Source of the DNA: Anaeromassilibacillus stercoravium
GTDB taxonomy: Bacteria; Bacillota; Clostridia; Oscillospirales; Acutalibacteraceae
NCBI GenBank assembly: GCA_019118845.1
Contig: DWYE01000128.1
Span: 1-14,961 of the forward strand
Reading direction: 5' to 3'
DNA length: 14,961 nt
The position numbers and the translations under genes are program-made. Positions 8,262 to 13,548 of this stretch are shown piece after piece. The notes beneath the pieces were generated by a model, which made no database searches, had not been told where the DNA came from, and was given only the letters and a program-made list of their open reading frames with translations. The first letter of the stretch is position 1; each line of letters begins with the position of its first letter.

Positions 8262-8337
8262 CGAAAAGTGCTTATTGTAGGAATGCCTCTTTTGTATTGT
8301 CGGCAAAGCTCCTATTGCTTCAAGAGCTTGTCCTGCT

Positions 8338-8724
8338 TTACTCCTCTACAGAGATGTATGCCTGAAAAATAAAGCCGCTCTGCCCCTCATAGGTAACTTT
8401 GACCCAGTCGCCAGAACTCCCCAGCGGGTCCACTAGGAAAGCGTCCCCTGGGTATGCACGTCCAATCGGTTCGCTGTTTTGGTCCGGGGCGCTGCGCACG
8501 TTGGCATAACTCCCCTCAATGATGTTGACAATCTTTCCAATCGTCAGATGTACATCCGGCAATGGTGGCAAAGACGCAGGAATGAAACTAGAATCCCCTT
8601 CTCCCACCGTGGAGGACGTAGGCGCGGGATTTTCGGAAGAAGTCTCTTCCCCTTCACTTTTTCCAAAGCAACCGGTGAGCAAAAAGAGACTTACCGCCAG
8701 CAACAGACAGAAAACCCGTTTCAT
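8338..8724 (-). CDS. Small lipoprotein with SH3b domain
   Basis: A 128-aa secreted protein. The N-terminus MKRVFCLLLAVSLFLLTGC is a lipoprotein signal peptide with lipobox LTGC and predicted lipidated Cys19. A low-complexity Ser/Glu/Pro linker of about 35 residues follows. The C-terminal half (about 60-128) is a bacterial SH3 domain: YANVRSAPDQNSEPIGRAYPGD followed by SGDWVKVTYEGQSGFI. Such domains usually bind cell-wall peptide or glycan, which suggests a membrane-anchored wall-binding protein. ATG 8724 has GGAGG upstream; the in-frame extension to 8814 would bury the signal peptide and crosses the gene's own promoter. It lies 99 nt downstream of the rhomboid-like gene. No enzymatic domain is present. 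Confidence 0.85.
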   Translation of the reverse strand: MKRVFCLLLAVSLFLLTGCFGKSEGEETSSENPAPTSSTVGEGDSSFIPASLPPLPDVHLTIGKIVNIIEGSYANVRSAPDQNSEPIGRAYPGDAFLVDPLGSSGDWVKVTYEGQSGFIFQAYISVEE

Positions 8725-8761
8725 AAAACGCCTCCTCACATTTTCTATAAGATTCAAACAG

Positions 8762-8791
8762 ATTATACCACCAAAGGCCAGAATTACGCAA
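8762..8791 (-). promoter_or_regulatory. Promoter of the SH3b lipoprotein gene
   Basis: On the minus strand a perfect TATAAT (8762-8767) sits 18 nt after a weak -35, TTGCGT (8786-8791), about 38 nt before the start codon. The lipoprotein may therefore be expressed apart from the upstream membrane-protein gene. Confidence 0.5.
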
Positions 8792-8823
8792 CCGATTTTA
8801 TACAAGAATTCCAAAACTTGCCT

Positions 8824-9471
8824 TTACCAGTGATATTTCCGGAAATTCCGCCGCATGATCCAGTAGTCTGCCTTTCGTTTGACCCAATGGAAGAGGTCCG
8901 CGCCGAAGAAGAGAAGGACATTGAGCAAGGACATCAGGATAGCGGCCCTAGATGCCCAATCCCCGTAGAAAAACGAACCGGCACTGTAAAGCAGATTGAT
9001 CACCGCCAGATATTTCGCTTTGACCGGGACGGCAAAGAACAGCAGCAATTCAAAATTGGGGTAAAGCGCCGCAAATGCCAAAAACAGCGACAAGTTTAAA
9101 TACTGGTTCACGCCGTAGCCGGTGACTAGCGCGGCCAAAACGCTCCCGAGAATTCCGCTTAGATAGAATAGATTCAAGCGAAACGTGCCCCATTCCTTTT
9201 CCAACGCATTCCCCAATAGGCAATAAAAATAAAGGTTTAAAAGGACCCACAGCGGCGAGCTGGAAGACGGTAAAAAGAGAAAGGTCAGGAAACGCCAAAT
9301 CTGTCCCCGCGCGACTAGATCCATGTCCAAAGCCAGCAGGGACTGCATCGGCGTGCCGGGAAAAAAGAGGTCGATCAAGTACACGGCCAACATGATTCCA
9401 GACAGGATATACATCAAATGCGGTATTGCATAGCGCCCAAATTTGCGTTCCATTTGACTGAGCCATTTCAT
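8824..9471 (-). CDS. Rhomboid-fold membrane protein, apparently non-catalytic
   Basis: A 215-aa integral membrane protein with five or six hydrophobic segments. The first is LMYILSGIMLAVYLIDLFF, near residues 20-38. GQIWRFLTFLFLP carries the WR motif that rhomboids have in loop 1, and LLNLYFYCLLGNALEKEWGTFRLNLFYLSG matches the rhomboid TM2-TM3 block with its G-x-x-(L/F)E signature. The catalytic GxSG serine is absent: the expected TM4 region reads NQYLNLSLFLAFAALYPNFE. No histidine appears in the last helix. A rhomboid-like pseudoprotease is therefore more likely than a protease. ATG 9471 follows AAGGAAGG by 9 nt; the GTG at 9480 abuts that site. The role is unknown, and the lipoprotein gene follows on the same strand. 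Confidence 0.72.
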   Translation of the reverse strand: MKWLSQMERKFGRYAIPHLMYILSGIMLAVYLIDLFFPGTPMQSLLALDMDLVARGQIWRFLTFLFLPSSSSPLWVLLNLYFYCLLGNALEKEWGTFRLNLFYLSGILGSVLAALVTGYGVNQYLNLSLFLAFAALYPNFELLLFFAVPVKAKYLAVINLLYSAGSFFYGDWASRAAILMSLLNVLLFFGADLFHWVKRKADYWIMRRNFRKYHW

Positions 9472-9604
9472 GGATAACACCTTCCTTATCCTTCAAGTCT
9501 CGGTCAAAATGGACTTGTTCATACAATCAAAGGCTGATCTTCTTCAATAGGGGACAAAAAATGGACATACTAACGACAAATCTGTCTGAAAAGGAGGCAT
9601 GTCG

Positions 9605-9820
9605 ATGCTGCTAAACAACGCCGACTTAGAAAATATTTGCGAGGCGCTGCACCAGATGGAATTCCGCTGTGCCAGGAACATCCATCTGATGGAGGATTCC
9701 TTTTTATCCGCTGCGGACCAAGATTCGAAGATTGAGCTGGCCGTATTGCGGGAACAGCTCCAACAGTACCATACTACTATGGAAAAAATCCAACTTCTCC
9801 GTGAAACTGGTCCTGTTTAA
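9605..9820 (+). CDS. Hypothetical protein, 71 aa, helical
   Basis: Not recognised. It is a short, acidic, soluble protein predicted to be almost wholly alpha-helical, with heptad-like hydrophobic spacing (LENICEALHQMEF and LAVLREQLQQYHTTMEKIQLL), so a coiled coil or helical hairpin is likely. The ATG at 9605 is preferred over the ATG six nt earlier because AAAGGAGG ends 7 nt before it. It is transcribed divergently from the rhomboid-like gene and ends 7 nt from the convergent 84-aa gene, with no terminator between them. The strong ribosome site and helical pattern make it a real gene. Confidence 0.7.
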   Translation: MLLNNADLENICEALHQMEFRCARNIHLMEDSFLSAADQDSKIELAVLREQLQQYHTTMEKIQLLRETGPV

Positions 9821-9827
9821 ATGCCCG

Positions 9828-10082
9828 TCAACCCTCTTCGACCACCACTTCGTCCGCGAGAGCCGCAACTGCGGCGAAAAGCCCCTGTGTGTCCTTGCGG
9901 GTATCCCGCAACAGGTCCGTGTCCTCTGCAAAATTCCCCCATACCGAGAAACGGCCGTCGTCCTGTCGTACAACCTCCAATTCCTCATACGTTTCATAAC
10001 GGCGTGGATCAAAGTCCTTCTGCCCGCCAAACAGGCCGTTTACTGCGTCCCATTTGTGCTCCCTGAAAAAATAACGCTTCAT
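9828..10082 (-). CDS. Hypothetical protein, 84 aa
   Basis: Not recognised. It is a small charged cytosolic protein starting MKRYFFREHKWDAVNGLFGG, with an acidic C-terminus ending in EVVVEEG. There is no signal peptide, membrane helix or cysteine cluster. A purine-rich ribosome site, AAAGGGG, lies about 9 nt upstream of the ATG. The gene converges on the 71-aa gene with a 7-nt gap, so the two transcripts must overlap at their ends. It is divergent from the 60-aa gene at 10167. Confidence 0.6.
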   Translation of the reverse strand: MKRYFFREHKWDAVNGLFGGQKDFDPRRYETYEELEVVRQDDGRFSVWGNFAEDTDLLRDTRKDTQGLFAAVAALADEVVVEEG

Positions 10083-10166
10083 AGATCGTTTCCCCTTTCT
10101 CTCCTTTTGTTCGTTTTGGACACCAATCCATCCCTGCCGAATAAACTATGGATGGAGGTGTGAAAC

Positions 10167-10349
10167 ATGGTTGTAAAAATGAATGTGTACCACTGTATGA
10201 ACCCAAAAGAAAACCCGGAACCTTCGTGGATGCGCAAACCGAAGGCCGCTGGGACGCTCCAAGACGACCTTGTAAAACGCTTTAAAGAATCGCCGGACTC
10301 CTTCTTCCCTTCTTTCTATCCACCTACAAGACCCGAATCCCAAACATAA
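10167..10349 (+). CDS. Hypothetical protein, 60 aa, proline-rich
   Basis: Not recognised. It is a basic, Pro-rich peptide (MVVKMNVYHCMNPKENPEPSW at the N-terminus, PSFYPPTRPESQT at the C-terminus) with no membrane segment. GGAGG (10154-10158) lies 8 nt before the ATG, a good site. A near-perfect hairpin follows the stop. The gene is short, so reality rests on the ribosome site and clean spacing. A 7-bp inverted repeat (10127-10133 with 10150-10156) could mask the ribosome site in the transcript. Confidence 0.5.
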   Translation: MVVKMNVYHCMNPKENPEPSWMRKPKAAGTLQDDLVKRFKESPDSFFPSFYPPTRPESQT

Positions 10350-10361
10350 GCACCGGCGCCT

Positions 10362-10397
10362 GAGGTCCTCTTTCCCGAACTTTGGAAAGAGGGCCTC
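10362..10397 (+). terminator. Hairpin after the 60-aa gene
   Basis: A 14-bp stem (10362-10375 with 10384-10397) with one G-U wobble and an 8-nt loop, 13 nt after the stop codon. The tract after it is only TTCGTT, so termination would be weak. Confidence 0.5.
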
Positions 10398-10421
10398 TTC
10401 GTTGCGCAACAGCACTTGCGC

Positions 10422-10454
10422 AGAAAAGAAAAAAGAGAGCCAAAACAGCTCTCT
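10422..10454 (-). terminator. Rho-independent terminator of the 148-aa gene
   Basis: On the minus strand AGAGAGC (10448-10454) pairs with GCTCTCT (10434-10440) across a 7-nt loop, followed by TTTTCTTTTCTG. It lies 14 nt past the stop of the 148-aa gene. Confidence 0.75.
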
Positions 10455-10467
10455 GTGTGGGAATCGA

Positions 10468-10914
10468 TCAACATCCCGAAGAATAGAAGAAGGTGGTCCC
10501 ATCCACCACTTTGCACCAATCGGAACGCTCCAAGATGTCCAAGACCTCGCTGCGCTTCACCTTTCCGCTGAGTGCTTTTGTAACCTCCGGCATACGGATC
10601 AAACGGTCTGGATTTTGTTTAAAGAAATTCTCCAGTTCCCCTTCCAAGTTGGAGGTTGTTTGCGCCTTTTGCTGCGCTGCAGCCGGCCTGGACGCCCTAC
10701 GGTCGATCAAGAACGCCTCCGTATGCTGTTTGACATACATCAGGAACATTGTCTTAATCCGGCTCACCAAGCGCGGCGGAAGGCCCTCCGAGACCGCCAG
10801 CTGATCAAACCGGCATCGCGCCAGATCCGCCATGGTTTTGTAATGATGCCGTTCACAGTAAAGAAGAAACGGCCGGTAGAGCTCTCCGGAGTAAATTTGT
10901 TCGATCTCGTCCAC
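10468..10914 (-). CDS. Unknown protein, two small helical modules
   Basis: Not recognised as a named family. The 148-aa product has two parts joined by a linker of low complexity (RRASRPAAAQQKAQTTSN, about 72-89). The N-terminal part holds KTMADLARCRFDQLAVSEGLPPRLVSRIKTMF (about 26-57), whose helix-turn-helix pattern resembles helix-hairpin-helix or RNA-polymerase alpha C-terminal domains. The C-terminal part (90-146, LEGELENFF...MPEVTKALSG..RSEVLDILERSDWCKVVDGTTFFY) looks like a winged helix ending in a beta hairpin. A nucleic-acid-binding or regulatory role is possible but unproven. GTG 10914 follows AGGAAGG by about 10 nt. The gene has its own promoter and terminator. Confidence 0.65.
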   Translation of the reverse strand: MDEIEQIYSGELYRPFLLYCERHHYKTMADLARCRFDQLAVSEGLPPRLVSRIKTMFLMYVKQHTEAFLIDRRASRPAAAQQKAQTTSNLEGELENFFKQNPDRLIRMPEVTKALSGKVKRSEVLDILERSDWCKVVDGTTFFYSSGC

Positions 10915-10955
10915 AATAACAGTCCCTTCCTAATTTTAAAGTCGTGCGAAGAATG

Positions 10956-10984
10956 ATTATACAGGAATCTCCCAGAATCTTCAA
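10956..10984 (-). promoter_or_regulatory. Promoter of the 148-aa gene
   Basis: On the minus strand TTGAAG (10979-10984), a 17-nt spacer and a perfect TATAAT (10956-10961) form a good sigma-A-type promoter about 42 nt before the GTG start. Confidence 0.7.
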
Positions 10985-11053
10985 GTATTTTCCAAAAATT
11001 TTCCATTTCCATCCAAGGAGGTCCAGCTTCATCCCCTCGCCGGATCGGTTTCG

Positions 11054-11077
11054 AAAAAAGGCAGCTTCACAGCTGCC
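11054..11077 (-). terminator. Terminator overlapping the end of the SIR2-like gene
   Basis: On the minus strand a 7-bp stem GGCAGCT/AGCTGCC (11071-11077 with 11060-11066), with a 4-nt loop containing the stop codon, is followed by TTTTTTC. The last codons of the gene thus form the terminator's left arm. Confidence 0.75.
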
Positions 11078-11966
11078 CTTGAATCTCTTCTAATATCTGT
11101 AAATAGCCTGCTTCGTAATTTCCTTCCGGCGGTTCCATGCAAACGACTTCTACATTCAGACTGTCCAACAGGGAACATAATTGTAAAAAGCTTTCCGTCT
11201 CCGTTCCCACCCGATAGAACACAATCCGATTTTTTACAAAAGGAGCCATTCCACGGTAATTGGCATTCATCAAAAAAGCCCGGTAGGTCAACAGCCACCA
11301 AACGTCCATCTCCACCCGGTCCAAACCATATCCCACAAAAAATAGGTCATGGGTAAAAAAGAGCTCTGCAAAGCTGCCGGTGCTTTCCCGATCTCCCCGC
11401 AGAAGATTGAACAACACCACATCCCTTGCACCCTTTTCATGCGCAAGCAACAGGCTGCGCAGCTTTTCCAAGGCGCCTGCATAATGTTCAAACCCCAGGC
11501 AGACGGACGAGGGAGCCTTTGCCTCCCCATGGATGTGGCGGATGGTCTTCCCGCCGGCGGCCTGCTTGCGGAAAAGGCTATACCGGATTTCCGCACTCCC
11601 GGACTTTACCCCATGTTCGAAAAAATGAGGGTCCGCCGCATATTCCAGCATATAGTCGTAATTGGTCGTCAGGAGCTCCTGGACCGGCAAATCCATCAAG
11701 CGCTTCTGAAGCAGCTGCGGCTTTTTCTGGGGATCCAGCATGGGCCCCACAATATCGGATTTCATTTGCCAAAATGCCCTATCCCCCGTAAAGCAGCGGG
11801 ATTTTAACGCAGCATTCGCGATGCGCTCGAATTCCATGGAAAAGGAGGCGTTGCTTTTCCCTGTCACCCCTAGCCGTTCCGCCAGGCTGTCCAACATACC
11901 GCCCCAGGAATGTAAGACCGGATAACAACGGTTCAAACCATTGCCGACAAAAATTGCACTCGCCAT
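11067..11966 (-). CDS. SIR2-like domain protein, probable NAD-consuming enzyme
   Basis: A 299-aa stand-alone protein of the SIR2-like superfamily. Landmarks in order are the glycine loop FVGNGLNR (6-13), TTNYD (100-104) with the conserved Asn102, HIHG (144-147) with the expected catalytic His146, and VGYGLDRVEMD (211-221) near the end of the Rossmann fold. There is no zinc-finger cysteine set of classical sirtuin deacetylases. That is usual for bacterial SIR2-like proteins, several of which cleave NAD+ in anti-phage systems (ThsA, DSR-type). There is no TIR, STALD or helicase partner, so a role in defence is inference from family and location. The ATG has a GGGGG-rich stretch upstream. It lies beside a tRNA-derived attachment scar and is the only gene on its transcript. 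Confidence 0.82.
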   Translation of the reverse strand: MASAIFVGNGLNRCYPVLHSWGGMLDSLAERLGVTGKSNASFSMEFERIANAALKSRCFTGDRAFWQMKSDIVGPMLDPQKKPQLLQKRLMDLPVQELLTTNYDYMLEYAADPHFFEHGVKSGSAEIRYSLFRKQAAGGKTIRHIHGEAKAPSSVCLGFEHYAGALEKLRSLLLAHEKGARDVVLFNLLRGDRESTGSFAELFFTHDLFFVGYGLDRVEMDVWWLLTYRAFLMNANYRGMAPFVKNRIVFYRVGTETESFLQLCSLLDSLNVEVVCMEPPEGNYEAGYLQILEEIQGQL

Positions 11967-12005
11967 CTGCCTGTCCCCCTATCTCCAATTTTTTAATATA
12001 AATAG

Positions 12006-12045
12006 CAAAAAATCCAGGATCCCAAAATGGTTCCTGGATTTTTTG
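12006..12045. terminator. Bidirectional terminator behind the tRNA-Thr fragment
   Basis: A perfect 14-bp stem (12006-12019 with 12032-12045) and 12-nt loop, with six A/T pairs at its base giving a T-run on both strands. It starts one base after the tRNA 3' end, as expected for the original terminator of the intact tRNA-Thr gene. This supports the left side being native chromosome. The 11967-12334 gap contains this terminator, the tRNA scar, a repeat and a promoter, but no gene I would call. Confidence 0.85.
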
Positions 12046-12090
12046 TGGAGCTGCTAACCAGAATCGAACTGGTGACCTCATCCTTACCAA
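12046..12090 (-). tRNA. tRNA-Thr(GGT) 3' fragment: attachment-site scar
   Basis: The minus strand reads as the last 45 nt of a tRNA. It contains the anticodon loop TTGGTAA (anticodon GGT, Thr), the 3' anticodon stem GGATG, variable loop GAGGTC, T arm ACCAG-TTCGATT-CTGGT, acceptor strand TAGCAGC, discriminator T and CCA. The 5' half is missing: the base next to the loop should begin CATCC on the 5' side but reads ACCAG, so homology stops sharply at 12090/12091. This is the usual footprint of a tyrosine-recombinase element that integrated into a tRNA 3' end, leaving the displaced 3' piece here. The foreign DNA then lies to the right. Confidence 0.85.
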
Positions 12091-12202
12091 CTGGTTGGGA
12101 GCCTTCCAGCCCTTGATTTTCAACGCTTTCCGGTCCTTTTTGCTCCAAAAAGATGAGGTCGGCGGCACTCTTTACTCCGTTGTTTCCGTCCGCTCGTTTC
12201 CC

Positions 12203-12225
12203 CGTGTGGGTCAGCGTGTGGGTCA
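12203..12225. repeat. Tandem 11-bp direct repeat near the attachment site
   Basis: CGTGTGGGTCA occurs at 12203-12213 and 12215-12225, a 12-nt period, about 110 nt inside the inferred foreign side of the tRNA scar. Short direct repeats at this distance resemble integrase arm-type sites. They also translate in an open minus-strand frame as THTLTHT, so a coding remnant is the alternative. Confidence 0.4.
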
Positions 12226-12274
12226 ATAAAAATTTGCTCCTCAACTCTTCACCTACTTCATCTCCATGCCATAC

Positions 12275-12303
12275 TTGACTGGAATGATTCTTTGTGTTAC
12301 GAT
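12275..12303 (+). promoter_or_regulatory. Promoter of the accessory operon
   Basis: TTGACT (12275-12280), a 17-nt spacer and TACGAT (12298-12303) form a good sigma-A-type promoter. Transcription would begin near 12310, giving a leader of about 25 nt and supporting the start at 12335 rather than the upstream ATG at 12266. Confidence 0.6.
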
Positions 12304-12334
12304 TTGTACATCATTAAATTTAACAGGTGTATAT

Positions 12335-12769
12335 ATGACTAATATTCCAAATTATGTTTTCAGCCAGGTAGAACTACACTTTGCTGACTATTACCACCAT
12401 TTCAAAGAGTTTCAGATATCTCCCACATACCGTCCTTACTGGGCCAAGTGCATGGAGGCAGTACAAGACCGTGAGCTGCTCTCTCATATTATGTTCTGCA
12501 ATGATTTGTTTCACATCCCACCAGTTAAAACCTTTCTACTCTACTATGAGCAGGACTTCGTATCTATCACCGGGCGGGAGGATGCCGCCCTGGAGCTCTT
12601 TGTGAAAAAGGCTATTGGAGCCTTCTGGGGCATGGTGTTCAAATTCGTCTTGGGATATCAGGGGCAGGAGAGTGTGTCCGTTTCTCTAAACCAGAAATTT
12701 TTTGTGCGGACGGCAACCTGGTTTTTTCCACCTTCCGAGAATACAGCACCAAAAAGTGAGCAGCAGTAA
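12335..12769 (+). CDS. Unknown protein, 144 aa, first gene of accessory operon
   Basis: Not recognised. The product is soluble and aromatic-rich: MTNIPNYVFSQVELHFADYYHHF at the N-terminus, then SPTYRPYWAKCMEA, DLFHIPPVKTFLLYYEQDF and FFVRTATWFFPP at the C-terminus. One moderately hydrophobic stretch (AIGAFWGMVFKFVLGYQ, about 98-114) is too short and broken to be a sure membrane helix. ATG 12335 follows AGGTG by 6 nt and sits just after a good promoter. It is 71 nt ahead of the nuclease-like gene, same strand, without a terminator, so it probably belongs to the same transcript. Confidence 0.62.
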   Translation: MTNIPNYVFSQVELHFADYYHHFKEFQISPTYRPYWAKCMEAVQDRELLSHIMFCNDLFHIPPVKTFLLYYEQDFVSITGREDAALELFVKKAIGAFWGMVFKFVLGYQGQESVSVSLNQKFFVRTATWFFPPSENTAPKSEQQ

Positions 12770-12840
12770 TTGAGCGGATGAAATAAGCCGGCCATCTTTT
12801 GAGGTCAGTGCAGATCATAAACAAATAAGGAGTGTTCGAA

Positions 12841-13548
12841 ATGAGCGATTTGCTTCAAATCAAAACCAGGAAAAATCCAGGAGGCGCTTCCTATTCCGCT
12901 GAGGAAGTCTACAAGCACATCACGACAACCTATGCCGAAGCAAATCTTCCGGAGCTGAATGACCAGTTTTCTCTCTTTGAACGCATTCCTCCCCGCTCCC
13001 ACCGGAAAAGCTATGTCATTCCCAGCCACCAGAAGCAGCGCCCCCTTCCTGCACCAGGAGAAAAGAAGCGGCGCAAGGAGGAGTGGATCTGCATCTCCAT
13101 GTACTGGGAATCGCCTGATCACGGGTATCCCTTCGGAAAACTGGTGGGGTACCAGATTCCTCTGAAAACACCTGGAGGAACGGAGAACGACGGTCTTGGG
13201 AAAATTGACCTTCTCGCTCAGAACGGAGACACCGCCACCCTGCTGGAGCTGAAGCAGGCCAACAGCAGAGAACACCCCCTGCGCGCCTTTTTGGAGGCCT
13301 ACACCTATTGGAAACAGCTGGGCGGAGAGAACGCCGAATATTTTTTGAAACATTCCGATGCTATACACGCCTCTGTTCTGGACAAGGCCGTGGTATTCTA
13401 TCGCGGGAGCCAAATTGCGGACAAGCTCATCCATTCCTCTGAGGCGATGAAACAGTTTTTACGGAAACTCCAGGCCAAGTGCTATTTTGTCGACCAGTCC
13501 CCCCAATCAGAATACCTTTTTGACCATGTGACGGAATACAAGATATGA
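12841..13548 (+). CDS. PD-(D/E)XK nuclease-like protein
   Basis: A 235-aa protein whose centre matches the restriction-endonuclease-like core. GKIDLLAQNGDTATLLELKQ (120-139) gives D123, then E136-L-K138, the D-(x)n-ExK metal site, followed by a helix REHPLRAFLEAYTYWKQL as in this fold. The N-terminal 100 residues, with a very basic stretch (PGEKKRRKEEW, 72-82), are unassigned and may bind nucleic acid. This is a family-level motif call: substrate, DNA or RNA, is unknown, and some members have lost activity. ATG 12841 has AAGGAG 8 nt upstream; the in-frame GTG at 12832 overlaps that site. Its stop overlaps the next gene's start (ATGA), so the two are translationally coupled. Confidence 0.72.
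   Translation: MSDLLQIKTRKNPGGASYSAEEVYKHITTTYAEANLPELNDQFSLFERIPPRSHRKSYVIPSHQKQRPLPAPGEKKRRKEEWICISMYWESPDHGYPFGKLVGYQIPLKTPGGTENDGLGKIDLLAQNGDTATLLELKQANSREHPLRAFLEAYTYWKQLGGENAEYFLKHSDAIHASVLDKAVVFYRGSQIADKLIHSSEAMKQFLRKLQAKCYFVDQSPQSEYLFDHVTEYKI

Noticed and set aside
9732..10163. Plus-strand open frame (143 aa)
   Set aside because: It overlaps the 71-aa gene in another frame and is antisense to the 84-aa gene; no ribosome site.
11993..12244. Minus-strand 83-aa frame running through the tRNA piece
   Set aside because: Its middle (SSILVSSST) is simply a tRNA T arm and acceptor read as protein, a known false-gene pattern; it starts at TTG without a ribosome site.
12266..12334. Upstream ATG for the 144-aa gene
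   Set aside because: It would start before the predicted promoter's -10 box and has no ribosome site.
12805..13434. Minus-strand frame (209 aa) opposite the nuclease-like gene
   Set aside because: Antisense to a gene with a clear D-ExK motif, a good ribosome site and coupling to its neighbour.
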